Assembly: GCF_012931685.1 (NCBI RefSeq)
Contig: NZ_JABANC010000001.1
Coordinates: 1 to 64,000, forward strand
Direction: 5' to 3'
Length of the DNA: 64,000 bases
From: Hanstruepera ponticola
GTDB taxonomy: Bacteria; Bacteroidota; Bacteroidia; Flavobacteriales; Flavobacteriaceae
The stretch's first letter is position 1. Every line of letters starts with the position of its first letter. Positions 36,501 through 44,980 of the stretch are shown here, piece after piece. The notes under the pieces are model-generated. The model ran no database searches and had not been told where the DNA came from. It worked only from the letters and a program-made list of their open reading frames with translations. The translations under genes and the position numbers were made by a program.

Positions 36501-38020
36501 GTAGTTCTAGTGTTAGTGGTAGCCTAATTCAAGTAGATGATAGTGCCGTAAACACTGGTACAGGAAAATTAACACTCAATCGAAATACATTTGTTAGAAG
36601 TCGAGATTATGTATATTGGTCTTCTCCAGTTGAAAATTATGCAGTGACAAGCATACTAAATACACCTAATATTTTTAAATGGATTCCTACAATATTTGTT
36701 GATAGTGCAACCCAATTTGGAAACTGGACAGCTACAACAGAAAATATGTTAGCTGGTAAAGGATACATAGTAAGAGGTGGCCCAGAAGGAAATGGAACTA
36801 ATGATACAGCAGCATGGAATACTGCTACTTTTGAAGGTGTTCCTAACAATGGTATTATCACAATTCCTATTTTAAGAGGTACCTGTATGGGTAATGGATG
36901 CGGAGGCACAGGTAATGGAGGAACCAATGGCACAGATTTCACTGAAGATGATGATAATTGGAATTTAGTAGGTAACCCATATCCTTCAGCTTTAAGTGCT
37001 CTTGAATTTTTACAAGAAAATTCCGAAGACAATGACCGAATTGAAGGAACCGTTTACTTATGGACGCACGGTACTAAAATTAGAAGAGGTAATAGTCCTT
37101 TCTTTGGCGAGTTTGTTTTTAATTATGATATTGACGACTATACCGAATTTAATTACACTGGCTCAACTGGTGGTTTTAATGGTTTTATTGGCTCTGGTCA
37201 AGGATTCTTCGTATTAATGGACGATGCTAGTCCTTCTGGAACAAATTTAGTTTTTAATAACAGTATGCGTGATAGATCTTACGAATCTGGAGTTCAGTTT
37301 TTTAGAAATTCTAGTGAAACAGCTAATAATAGAGAACGTCATAGAATTTGGTTAGATTTAATTCCACCGTCAAGAAATGTGAGCACTACACTTATAGGTT
37401 ATGTTGATGGAGCCAGTAATACTAAAGATAAACTTTTTGATGCAAAGTTGATGAATGGCAGTACTAAAAAACTTTACTCTATAATAGAGGGAAGTGACAA
37501 AAAATTTAGTATTCAAGGCCGCGGATTACCTTTTGATCAAAATGACAAAATTAAACTAGGTATTATTTTAGAGGAAGAGGGTGAATACGCCATAAATATT
37601 CAAGAAATTGATGGCCTATTTGAAACCGAAAACCAAACCATCTTTTTAGAAGATTTAGAATTAGATATTGTGCATAATCTATCAATATCACCATATTTCT
37701 TTAATGCTTCTGAAATCGGTGAATTCACAAACCGTTTCCAAATAAGTTTCACAAATAACGCCCTATCAATTGATGAATTGGACAATGATTCTGGCATTAG
37801 TATTTCAGCACCAAACAATGAATATATAAAAGTGAAATCATATTTGGTGGCTATAAACAGTATTACAATTTATGATCTTTTAGGCAGAAAATTAGTTGAT
37901 AAAAAACAATTAAATCGCAATGAATTAGAAATTCAAAATATTGCTAGAGGCAACGTATTTATGGTAAAAGTTACTTTGACCAATGGTAGCCAAAAAATTC
38001 AAAAAGTAGTCTTGAAATAA
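33536..38020 (+). CDS. Giant T9SS-secreted protein with GEVED domain
   Basis: 1494 residues. Long signal peptide (cleavage near NTFAQ, ~43). Then an immunoglobulin/MAM-like segment (~45-235), an FN3-like domain (~240-350), a GEVED domain (~355-525; FKAWVDWNKDGIFNN and YGEAEDYLFTV), an Ig-like repeat (CPAKITSLTEGTTCGPGSV...), a second MAM-like region (~640-830), the KVWQGLSSNWNDPSNWKPSG module (~895), a ~350-residue block nearly parallel to that of the preceding protein (WTHGTKIRRGNSPFFGEF), and a T9SS type A sorting domain (last ~80). Function unknown; surface display is inferred. Confidence 0.93.
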   Translation: MKKITFNIRWVIPFNSKQPTKNLKHLSIILLVFCFFNQNTFAQIFTEDFEAASSTAPIQAEHELSATAYLNWESAQFTAQTNDNYWWIFDNTRCNVITGNYSMAVSQNNPVTSGALPQYATNRRAYTLGYHTVAIDATNYMNITLDFNWIAGGEAGEDYGNVVYSTDGGNTWFTIPGDYLNQNTTQSVTNLDLSVVDGQIFHLGFSWITDNNGGDNLGFVVDDIVVNGTLLTPCTTPNQPTTLSLTPTGDTINGSFNVPGANQPDNYLVVISTSATAPTPTNGTVYNIGDTIGAGYTVVDNDSDTLFTATGLNPSTTYYIYIFSFNTGCLGEPTYNATNPLTGSTTTTNSTYCTPATSNNVNTRYINDVEFIGTLNDITNNGNGSSSTSNGYSDYTGLTNCIQAQGEGVNIYVGSNSGRGHFKAWVDWNKDGIFNNDASEIVYDSAGIATSTTTFGFVIPAGQQIGDYRIRIRFFNSFRSQGPNVYEYYAYDFNACETFSTLAYAGRTYTAYGEAEDYLFTVVQSCPAKITSLTEGTTCGPGSVTLSVTGSAGVTGFNWYDSETGGNLITTTNSGNFTPIVSQTTTYWVTATNGSCESLVRTKIVATVNPVSELTINSANSICGEDNIIEISATGDTELAYLIDEDFEGGGLGVFTGVNYDLNGTAIDDLSEWQNETSTYVPSNLVWFPAISSGFGTNNFAMSTSDVNPTYYVENSLESPTVDTSSFNDLTLDFDMYFSRYVFDNSNPGLYEFVYIDVSTDGGTNWTNIQVYDNDIGYGTSFESRSLDLSAYVDEPNFKIRVYYFAAWCDGVAIDNIQLYGTRDLIPSFTWTSATTIDAYTNPAATIPYVSGTATLGTIYIKPSITQLEDPNFTFTANATLTNGCIINKDITIQNKTKVWQGLSSNWNDPSNWKPSGIPDNTNCVIIPDKPIDPIITSGIDGDAFSLSVKDDALLTINAGATLTVVDLVNIDTLGEIILEGINGAVDGSSSSVSGSLIQVDDSAVNTGTGKLTLNRNTFVRSRDYVYWSSPVENYAVTSILNTPNIFKWIPTIFVDSATQFGNWTATTENMLAGKGYIVRGGPEGNGTNDTAAWNTATFEGVPNNGIITIPILRGTCMGNGCGGTGNGGTNGTDFTEDDDNWNLVGNPYPSALSALEFLQENSEDNDRIEGTVYLWTHGTKIRRGNSPFFGEFVFNYDIDDYTEFNYTGSTGGFNGFIGSGQGFFVLMDDASPSGTNLVFNNSMRDRSYESGVQFFRNSSETANNRERHRIWLDLIPPSRNVSTTLIGYVDGASNTKDKLFDAKLMNGSTKKLYSIIEGSDKKFSIQGRGLPFDQNDKIKLGIILEEEGEYAINIQEIDGLFETENQTIFLEDLELDIVHNLSISPYFFNASEIGEFTNRFQISFTNNALSIDELDNDSGISISAPNNEYIKVKSYLVAINSITIYDLLGRKLVDKKQLNRNELEIQNIARGNVFMVKVTLTNGSQKIQKVVLK

Positions 38021-38028
38021 TTTAAAAA

Positions 38029-38352
38029 TTATAAATATCTAATAAATGAGAAAAAAGATCTTGATTTTAAATAATCAAGGTCTTTTTCATTTGTATAAGC
38101 TTCTCGTTCAAAGGAGATATTCTGGTATGCTAAACACCATTTCTTATATTGTAATAACCTAATAATAAATTCAATAAAATACCAGATAAAAAAGGGAATA
38201 ATGAGCATTTCTAACTGTTGTTTTAGATGAATTCTTTCATGATTAACCAAAACATTATCTTTTTTACTACTCCGGTATTTCAAAAAAACGAATGGAAATA
38301 CGGTTATCCCCAAATAACCGTTAGGCACTAAATATTTAGAAATTAAAATCAT
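38029..38352 (-). CDS. Small membrane protein with HExxH motif
   Basis: 107 residues. It contains VNHERIHLKQQLEM, an HExxH metal motif, then a TM helix (IIPFFIWYFIEFIIRLLQY) and FEREAYTNE, whose glutamate could be the third ligand. This resembles a small integral-membrane peptidase relic common in flavobacteria. It is too short for a known peptidase family and activity is not established. The 3' end (38052-38087) also forms the terminator hairpin of the convergent surface-protein gene, so its last ~15 codons are shaped by that stem. Confidence 0.75.
   Translation of the reverse strand: MILISKYLVPNGYLGITVFPFVFLKYRSSKKDNVLVNHERIHLKQQLEMLIIPFFIWYFIEFIIRLLQYKKWCLAYQNISFEREAYTNEKDLDYLKSRSFFSFIRYL
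38052..38087 (+). terminator. Terminator of the second giant gene, inside the convergent ORF
   Basis: A 15-pair stem with one wobble (38052-38066 with 38073-38087), 6-base loop and T-run. It lies within the 3' coding end of the minus-strand HExxH gene. Confidence 0.7.
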
Positions 38353-38387
38353 GCTTTATCACAATCAAAAATCTATCCAATTTACAT

Positions 38388-38395
38388 TATCTTTG
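38388..38395 (+). promoter_or_regulatory. -7 promoter box of the DUF5522 gene (leaderless)
   Basis: TATCTTTG fits TANNTTTG and ends four bases before the ATG at 38400, predicting a leaderless mRNA. Confidence 0.6.
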
Positions 38396-38399
38396 TAAC

Positions 38400-38561
38400 A
38401 TGAAAAAGATAATCCCTATTGAAAAGGGTGATTTTTATTGGACCCCTGAAGGTTATCGCTGTTTCACCGAGCAATACCACCTTAAGCGTGGTTATTGTTG
38501 CGAAAGCGGTTGTAGACATTGCCCTTATGGGTATAATATTAAAACGCAATCTCAAAAATAA
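38400..38561 (+). CDS. DUF5522 small cysteine-rich protein
   Basis: A 53-residue protein, recognised as DUF5522 from DFYWTPEGYRCFTEQYHLKRG followed by YCCESGCRHCPYGY. Four or five cysteines in CCxxxCxxC form a probable metal site (iron-sulfur or zinc; inference). Function unknown. A promoter box four bases upstream supports both the gene and its start. Confidence 0.88.
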   Translation: MKKIIPIEKGDFYWTPEGYRCFTEQYHLKRGYCCESGCRHCPYGYNIKTQSQK

Positions 38562-38651
38562 ACACCTCATCATTGGATATACTTTTAATGACATATCGCA
38601 TAAAAGTTGCTAACACACACCATCGTGTTGATATTCGTTATCCTTAGTGCG

Positions 38652-38678
38652 AATCTAAAAATTCCGCATTTTTAGATT
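38652..38678 (+). terminator. Hairpin between DUF5522 and hutU
   Basis: A 10-pair perfect stem (38652-38661 with 38669-38678, AATCTAAAAA), 7-base loop TTCCGCA. It lies 21 bases before the hutU ATG, so it may be a terminator of DUF5522 or a control hairpin in the hutU leader. Confidence 0.5.
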
Positions 38679-38698
38679 AATAATAAAACCATTACAAG

Positions 38699-40693
38699 AT
38701 GACATTCCAAGAAGCTATATTACAAGGTATTCCAGATATATTACCTAAACCCAAAGTATTTGAACCCCAAATTAATCACGCACCAAAGCGTAAAGAAATT
38801 CTTTCTGATCAAGAAAAAAAACTTGCATTGCAAAATGCATTGCGATACTTTGAGCCTAAACATCATAAAATCTTATTACCAGAATTTAAATCAGAACTAG
38901 AACGCTACGGTAGAATTTACATGTATCGTTTTCGCCCTGATTATAAAATGTATGCTAGGCCAATTGATGATTATCCTGCAAAAAGCAAACAAGCCGCAGC
39001 AATCATGCTTATGATTCAAAACAATTTGGATTATGCGGTTGCACAACATCCTCACGAACTCATTACCTATGGCGGAAATGGAGCTGTGTTTTCTAACTGG
39101 GCACAATACTTATTGACCATGCAATACTTGGCAACCATGTCAGATGAACAGACTTTAGTTATGTATTCTGGGCATCCAATGGGCTTGTTTCCATCGCATA
39201 AAGACGCGCCACGAGTCGTGGTCACTAATGGCATGATGATTCCTAATTATTCCAAACCAGACGATTGGGAAAAATTTAATGCTCTTGGTGTTACTCAATA
39301 TGGACAAATGACAGCAGGAAGCTATATGTATATTGGTCCGCAAGGTATTGTGCATGGTACTACAATCACTGTATTAAATGGCTTTAGGAAAATAAAGAAA
39401 GAACCTAAAGGTAATTTATTTGTAACGTCAGGATTAGGCGGCATGAGTGGCGCTCAACCAAAAGCTGGTAATATTGCTGGATGTATTACTGTTTGTGCCG
39501 AAGTTAACCCTAAAATAACACAAGTAAGATTAGACCAAGGTTGGATAGATGAAAAAATCACTAATCTAGATGAATTAGTAAACAGAGTCAACATTGCCAA
39601 AGAAAAAAATGAAACTGTTTCTATAGCATATTTAGGAAATGTGGTTGACGTATGGGAAAAATTTGACCAAGAAAATATCCATATTGATTTAGGAAGTGAT
39701 CAAACATCACTTCACAATCCTTGGGCAGGCGGTTATTATCCTGTAGATATTTCGTTTGAAGATGCTAACGAAATGATGGCTAATAAACCTGAATTATTCA
39801 AAAATAAAGTACAAGAGACGTTACGCAGACATGCTGATGCTATAAATAAACACACAGCAAAAGGGACTTATTTCTTTGATTATGGAAATGCCTTTTTATT
39901 AGAGGCTTCACGTGCTGGTGCCAATGTGATGTCAGATAACCCAACCATAGGAAGAGAATTTAAATATCCTAGTTATGTACAGGACATTATGGGTCCTATG
40001 TGTTTTGATTACGGTTTTGGACCATTTCGCTGGGTTTGTGCTTCTGGGAAACCCGAAGATTTGGCCAAAACGGATGCAATAGCTTGCGAAGTTTTGGAAG
40101 ACATTATGAAAAATTCTCCGCATGAAATTCAGCAACAAATGGCTGATAATATACAGTGGATAAAAGGTGCTCAAGAAAATAATTTGGTTGTTGGATCACA
40201 AGCCAGAATTCTATATGCAGACGCTGAAGGGCGAATGAAAATCGCTAATGCATTTAACGATGCTATTGCAAAAGGTGACATCGGTTATGTTGTTTTAGGT
40301 CGTGATCATCATGATGTTTCGGGTACAGACTCGCCATATAGAGAAACCAGTAATATATATGACGGCTCTCGATTTACTGCAGATATGGCTATACACAATG
40401 TTATTGGTGATAGTTTTAGAGGAGCCACTTGGGTCAGTATACACAATGGCGGTGGCGTTGGTTGGGGAGAAGTTATTAATGGAGGATTCGGCATGGTTCT
40501 TGATGGCACTAAAGATGCTGAAAGGCGTTTAAAATCAATGCTTTTCTGGGATGTTAATAATGGGATTTCTCGTCGTAGTTGGGCAAGAAATGAAGGTGCC
40601 ATTTTTGCTATAAAGCGTGCTATGGAAGTTGAACCAAATTTAAAAGTAACTATCCCAAACATAGTAGATGATAATATACTAGACTCGTTATAA
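38699..40693 (+). CDS. hutU: Urocanate hydratase
   Basis: Hydrates urocanate to 4-imidazolone-5-propionate in histidine breakdown, with tightly bound NAD+. 664 residues, about 100 longer than the classical enzyme but normal for the long Bacteroidota form. Seen: TYGGNGAVFSNWAQYLLTMQ, MYSGHPMGLFPSH, GLGGMSGAQPKAG (NAD-binding) and VSIHNGGGVGWGEVINGGFG. No hutH, hutI or hutG lies in the window, so the pathway is split in this genome. Confidence 0.96.
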   Translation: MTFQEAILQGIPDILPKPKVFEPQINHAPKRKEILSDQEKKLALQNALRYFEPKHHKILLPEFKSELERYGRIYMYRFRPDYKMYARPIDDYPAKSKQAAAIMLMIQNNLDYAVAQHPHELITYGGNGAVFSNWAQYLLTMQYLATMSDEQTLVMYSGHPMGLFPSHKDAPRVVVTNGMMIPNYSKPDDWEKFNALGVTQYGQMTAGSYMYIGPQGIVHGTTITVLNGFRKIKKEPKGNLFVTSGLGGMSGAQPKAGNIAGCITVCAEVNPKITQVRLDQGWIDEKITNLDELVNRVNIAKEKNETVSIAYLGNVVDVWEKFDQENIHIDLGSDQTSLHNPWAGGYYPVDISFEDANEMMANKPELFKNKVQETLRRHADAINKHTAKGTYFFDYGNAFLLEASRAGANVMSDNPTIGREFKYPSYVQDIMGPMCFDYGFGPFRWVCASGKPEDLAKTDAIACEVLEDIMKNSPHEIQQQMADNIQWIKGAQENNLVVGSQARILYADAEGRMKIANAFNDAIAKGDIGYVVLGRDHHDVSGTDSPYRETSNIYDGSRFTADMAIHNVIGDSFRGATWVSIHNGGGVGWGEVINGGFGMVLDGTKDAERRLKSMLFWDVNNGISRRSWARNEGAIFAIKRAMEVEPNLKVTIPNIVDDNILDSL

Positions 40694-40712
40694 CTAATTA
40701 AAAACAATTGCT

Positions 40713-41252
40713 ATGAAAAAATTAATTTTTAAATCGCTACCGCTACTTATATTAGCACTAGCGTTCTCTTCTTGCAGCTCTGTGAAAGTGGTTGCAGATT
40801 ATGATAAACAAGTAAACTTTAATGAATTTAAAACATTTGCTTTTTACAAACCTGGTATTGACAAAGCAGAAATTAGTGATTTAGATAAACGTAGAATTTT
40901 AAGAGCAATTGAGAGTGAATTAATTGCTAAAGGTTTTATTAAATCTGAAGATCCTGACTTACTGGTAAGTATTATAGCTTCATCTAGAGAAAAAATTGAT
41001 GTTTATAATAATTTTTATGGAGCTGGCTGGGGCTGGGGCTGGAACCCTTATTTCTACGGAAACTATAACACAGTTTCTACATCAACGGAGGGTGTTCTAT
41101 ATATAGATTTAATAAATGCTAAAAACAAAGAACTTGTTTGGCAAGGACAGGGTATCGGTTATTTAAATGTATCAAGTAATATTGATAAAAAAGAAGCTAG
41201 AATTAAAGAGTTTGTAAAAACAATTTTAGAAAAATATCCACCTGAAATGTAA
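40713..41252 (+). CDS. DUF4136 lipoprotein
   Basis: 179 residues with lipobox FSSCSS and the DUF4136 domain (VVADYDKQVNFNEFKTFAFYKPG, YIDLINAKNKELVWQGQGIG). A glycine/tryptophan/tyrosine-rich stretch (GAGWGWGWNPYFYGNYN) sits in the middle. Outer-membrane-associated, function unknown. It follows hutU by 20 bases but is probably unrelated to it in function. Confidence 0.9.
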   Translation: MKKLIFKSLPLLILALAFSSCSSVKVVADYDKQVNFNEFKTFAFYKPGIDKAEISDLDKRRILRAIESELIAKGFIKSEDPDLLVSIIASSREKIDVYNNFYGAGWGWGWNPYFYGNYNTVSTSTEGVLYIDLINAKNKELVWQGQGIGYLNVSSNIDKKEARIKEFVKTILEKYPPEM

Positions 41253-41260
41253 TTTTTAAA

Positions 41261-41298
41261 ATAAAAAAATAGCGGTCAATTGACCGCTATTTTTTTAT
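41261..41298. terminator. Strong bidirectional terminator
   Basis: A 38-base perfect palindrome with GC core AGCGGTCA/TGACCGCT and A/T runs on both sides. It lies between the convergent DUF4136 and LTxxQ-like genes. Confidence 0.85.
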
Positions 41299-41316
41299 CT
41301 ATAAAGCAAATGTTAT

Positions 41317-41667
41317 TTATTTCTTTTCTTCTTTTTCCAAAGACCTCATGTAAATTGCATATTGTTCTGGATTTAGAATAGCTTTAATTCTTGTATTAGT
41401 GTTATCCATAACAGCAGCTCTAGTTTTTTGACTAGATTCAATATTTTGACTTGTAGATCCAATTGCTGATAAATTACTTTCAGCATCAACTAATAACTTG
41501 AATATTTCTCTTTGCTGATCACCAGTTAAACCAACTAATTCATGAATTTCGTGAGTTTTTTGTTTAGCAATAGCTTCTGGACTTTGTTTCTTTTCTTGCG
41601 CATTTGAATTTTGCATTCCTACAAAAAACAAGGCAATAATACTAAATAATGTAATGTATCTTTTCAT
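41317..41667 (-). CDS. Small periplasmic helical protein (LTxxQ-like)
   Basis: 116 residues: signal peptide ending NSNAQ, then helices with LVGLTGDQQREIFKLLVDAE and ILNPEQYAIYMRSLEKEEKK. The spacing resembles Spy-like proteins, as for the gene at 24155. No partner is indicated by context. Upstream 130 bp is AT-rich with a near-consensus TATATTTTG. Confidence 0.8.
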   Translation of the reverse strand: MKRYITLFSIIALFFVGMQNSNAQEKKQSPEAIAKQKTHEIHELVGLTGDQQREIFKLLVDAESNLSAIGSTSQNIESSQKTRAAVMDNTNTRIKAILNPEQYAIYMRSLEKEEKK

Positions 41668-41797
41668 AATTATACTATATTAATTGTAATTTAAGAGGTT
41701 GAATATACAAAATATATCATTATATTTTTTAGAACTTATTCAATATTCCTTATACTACCTAAATATCGGTTTAATTACATTCAAACCCTTTAAAACC

Positions 41798-42859
41798 TTA
41801 CATTTGAACGTCATGTTCTTCTGGAAATTGTTGAGGAATATCTTCTAAACTCTCATCTAGCATTTGTCTTAAATCAATTTCTATTCCTCTAGCTATTGTT
41901 GAAATTGGCACATCATTAGAAGTACCCTCAAATGGATTCTCACCTACTCTTGCCATACGCTCCATAATATGAAATGCCCAAGAAACCGCAGCACAAAATG
42001 GAATTCCTAACCAAATAAAGTTTTTACCAATATGCCAGAAGTCATCGACCATTGTAGCTCCAATTTCCGCAAATTCCGGAATTATTCCAAAAGGTAGTAG
42101 TAAAGCAAACAAACGAGTTAAATACAAAGCTAAACTGGCATATTGTCTGGGGTAAGGGAAGTTTTTTATACGTTCACTTTTGCCTTGATGCGTAAATAAC
42201 TCTTCTAAAACATTCTCCAATTCTAGAAACGCAAACTCCCAAATAAGTCCCTTATCTTTTAACTCCTTAATATGTTTGGATTGTAAATAGAGGATTGCAG
42301 TTTGTTTATTAGATTTACTTAAAACATAAGCTTCCTCTTCAGGCGACAAATATAACATCAAGTTATCTTCTAAATCGGATACTCGCTCTGGAATATGAAT
42401 CATTCTAGACCATTCCTGATTGGTTTTAGCGGTATGTTGCGTTTCCCAAGACTTCCGTTGTCGCATAGCGTATCGTAAAGCTGTCAGCCAAGCAATATGT
42501 CTATAAATGAGCGTTTTTTTATGTTCTTGAATTTCGGATTCAGGAACTATGACTTTACCAATAGGGTTGGAAACCATATCCTGAACTTTCATGCCCCAAG
42601 TACGTGAGGAGTTTACAATGGCTCCCCAAATTTTACGTGCTTCCCATATTCTGCCATAAGCCGAATTGTTCTGAAAACCAACCATAAAGGCTACAGCTGT
42701 ACCAATTAAAGCAACTGGTGTCCATGGAACATTTAAAAATGTAAAATCAAAAACCCTATATAAAACAGTAATAAAACCTGCATAAAAAAAGTAAATAAGA
42801 GTTTCCCATCGTGACCATAATACGATGTCTTTTACGGAATAGCGTTTTTTAGTTAACAT
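41798..42859 (-). CDS. Bestrophin family membrane channel
   Basis: 353 residues. It has the bestrophin/UPF0187 signature at the N-terminus (LWSRWETLIYFFYAGFITVLY, GFQNNSAYGRIWEARKIWG) and four hydrophobic segments. Bacterial bestrophins are anion or cation channels; selectivity cannot be read here. The gene is 42 bases downstream of the E1 gene on the same strand but has no obvious link to it. Confidence 0.92.
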   Translation of the reverse strand: MLTKKRYSVKDIVLWSRWETLIYFFYAGFITVLYRVFDFTFLNVPWTPVALIGTAVAFMVGFQNNSAYGRIWEARKIWGAIVNSSRTWGMKVQDMVSNPIGKVIVPESEIQEHKKTLIYRHIAWLTALRYAMRQRKSWETQHTAKTNQEWSRMIHIPERVSDLEDNLMLYLSPEEEAYVLSKSNKQTAILYLQSKHIKELKDKGLIWEFAFLELENVLEELFTHQGKSERIKNFPYPRQYASLALYLTRLFALLLPFGIIPEFAEIGATMVDDFWHIGKNFIWLGIPFCAAVSWAFHIMERMARVGENPFEGTSNDVPISTIARGIEIDLRQMLDESLEDIPQQFPEEHDVQM

Positions 42860-42901
42860 GTATCACACAATTTGTTCGAAGATACAGATTAAAGCTAGAA
42901 A

Positions 42902-44980
42902 TTAATAATTCAATAAATCTTCTATTTTCTTTTTCACTTTTTCAGTAGAAGGAATCATGGTTTGTTCTAGAGTTGAATTTAACGGAATTGCAGGCATATT
43001 TTCACTCCCAATAGTCATAACAGGTGCATCTAAATACTGAAAGCATTCTTCCTGAATTTTTCCAGCTAAAGCTCTTGCAAAGCTATTATTTGAAGGCTCT
43101 TCAGTAACTACTAAACATTTACCGGTTTTCTTAACCGATTTCATTATAGTTTCTTCATCTAATGGGAAAAGCGTTCGTAAATCAATAATCTCAATTTGAT
43201 CACGCATATCTAATTCACCAGAGGCATTATAAGCCCAATGAACGCCCATTCCATAGGTCACTACGGTTAAGGTTTCAACATCCTCTTGCTTCCAAATTTC
43301 TTGTAAAACCCAGGCCTTTCCAAAAGGCAATACATAATCCTCTGAAGGCTCCACAGATGTTGCTGTTAAGGTTCCTGGTACTTTTGACCAATATAAACCT
43401 TTGTGCTCTAAAATTATCACAGGATTTGGATCGTGATAAGCAGCTTTTATCAAACCTTTTAAATCCGCTCCATTACTTGGATAGGCTATTTTAATGCCTC
43501 GAATGTTAGTAATAACACTTTCTACCGAAGATGAATGATAAGGGCCTCCACTTCCGTATGCTCCAATGGGTACTCTTAAAATCATACTAACTGGCCATTT
43601 CCCATTAGACAAATAGCAACTGCGGCTCACTTCTGTGAATAATTGATTGAGTCCTGGCCAAATATAATCGGCAAACTGAACCTCAACAATGGGTTTTAGT
43701 CCTACAGCACTCATACCCACTGTTGACCCAACGATAAACGCTTCTTGGATTGGTGTGTTGAATACACGATCGTCGCCAAATTTTTGAGCCAAGGTTGCCG
43801 CTTCACGAAAAACACCACCAAGCCTTCCACCTACATCCTGCCCATACAGCAAACACGTTTTGTCTTCTTTCATGAGCTCCTCCACCGCAAATAAAGCACA
43901 ATCTACCATTACCACTTTATCTGCACCTTCTGGCGAACGCTCTCCTTTTTCTTCAGTAATTGGAGTTGGTACAAAATCATTTGTAAATAAATCTTCTGGT
44001 TTTGGATCTTCAGCTTTTAAGGCTTTTTTGAAATCGGCCTCAACTTTTTTCTTCGCTTTAACCTCTAAATCCTTGACTTCTTTTTCTGTAAAACCATTAT
44101 CCACTAATTGTTTTTTCAAAACCGGATAAGGATCTCTTGAACGTGCTTCATCTAAATCGTCACGATACCACTCCATTCTAACTCCAGATGTATGGTGATT
44201 TAAAAGTGGAACTCGAGCATGCACTAAAAAGGGTCGTCTTTCTTTTCTGATTTTTGCGATTACCTTTTCTAGGGCATCATAGCTCTCCATAAAATTAGCA
44301 CCATCAATACTTATGGCTTCCAAACCATTGAAACCTTGTGCATATTCATATGCATTTTGTGCTCTAGTTTCTTCAGCATTTGCAGAAATATCCCAACCGT
44401 TATCTTGAACTAAATACAGAATTGGCATTTGTTTTAAAGCTGCCATTTGAAAGGCTTCAGCGATTTCGCCTTCAGTAACTGAAGCATCACCTAAAGAGCA
44501 AACCGTAATTGGCTTAATATCTCTCGATTGCGCTCGAGATGACATATCTAAAACAGTGTTCTCTAAATTTTGCTTTTCTAAATATTGCATACCCATGGCA
44601 ACTCCTGTGGCAGGAATAGCCTGCATACCTGTTGCAGAAGATTGATGCGGAACTTTAGGTTTATCATCATCTTTTAAACTTGGGTGCGAATAATAGGTTC
44701 TACCACCTGAAAATGGGTCATTTTTTTTAGCTAATAACTGAAGCATTAAATCATAAGGTTGCATACCAAATGCTAAAAGCATAGCATCATCACGATAATA
44801 TGGAAACGCATAATCTTGAGGTAACAATTGCAAACCTAAAGCCGTTTGAATGGCTTCATGACCTCGAGATGTAGCATGCACATATTTTGAAACCTGTTTA
44901 AAATTTGCTTCGTATAGTTCAGCCATAGATTTGGCTGTACATAAATTTAAAAATCCTTTTTTTAAAATTTCTTTTTTCAT
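42902..44980 (-). CDS. 2-oxoacid dehydrogenase E1, fused alpha-beta subunits (branched-chain type)
   Basis: 692 residues, thiamine-diphosphate E1 that decarboxylates branched-chain (or related) 2-oxoacids. Alpha part ~1-330 with TSRGHEAIQTALG and the ThDP motif SLGDASVTEGEIAEAF; charged linker ~330-355; beta part ~355-692 with LYGQDVGGRLGGVFR, GAYGSGGPYHSSSVE and VTEEPSNN. Alpha-beta fusion is usual in flavobacteria. Residues ~145-154 (DMSSRAQSRD) are encoded by an inserted palindromic repeat just before the ThDP motif. The ATG overlaps the E2 stop. Confidence 0.93.
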   Translation of the reverse strand: MKKEILKKGFLNLCTAKSMAELYEANFKQVSKYVHATSRGHEAIQTALGLQLLPQDYAFPYYRDDAMLLAFGMQPYDLMLQLLAKKNDPFSGGRTYYSHPSLKDDDKPKVPHQSSATGMQAIPATGVAMGMQYLEKQNLENTVLDMSSRAQSRDIKPITVCSLGDASVTEGEIAEAFQMAALKQMPILYLVQDNGWDISANAEETRAQNAYEYAQGFNGLEAISIDGANFMESYDALEKVIAKIRKERRPFLVHARVPLLNHHTSGVRMEWYRDDLDEARSRDPYPVLKKQLVDNGFTEKEVKDLEVKAKKKVEADFKKALKAEDPKPEDLFTNDFVPTPITEEKGERSPEGADKVVMVDCALFAVEELMKEDKTCLLYGQDVGGRLGGVFREAATLAQKFGDDRVFNTPIQEAFIVGSTVGMSAVGLKPIVEVQFADYIWPGLNQLFTEVSRSCYLSNGKWPVSMILRVPIGAYGSGGPYHSSSVESVITNIRGIKIAYPSNGADLKGLIKAAYHDPNPVIILEHKGLYWSKVPGTLTATSVEPSEDYVLPFGKAWVLQEIWKQEDVETLTVVTYGMGVHWAYNASGELDMRDQIEIIDLRTLFPLDEETIMKSVKKTGKCLVVTEEPSNNSFARALAGKIQEECFQYLDAPVMTIGSENMPAIPLNSTLEQTMIPSTEKVKKKIEDLLNY
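44517..44544. repeat. Palindromic repeat copy inside E1
   Basis: CTCTCGATTGCGCTCGAGAT followed by GACA. It differs at two or three positions from the intergenic copies at 47767 and 53523, keeps the E1 frame open and encodes about ten extra residues. Confidence 0.8.

Noticed and set aside
43925-43960. Possible further repeat in the E1 alpha-beta linker (GERSPEGA)
   Set aside because: No palindromic arms or TGACA end; the linker is variable in the family.
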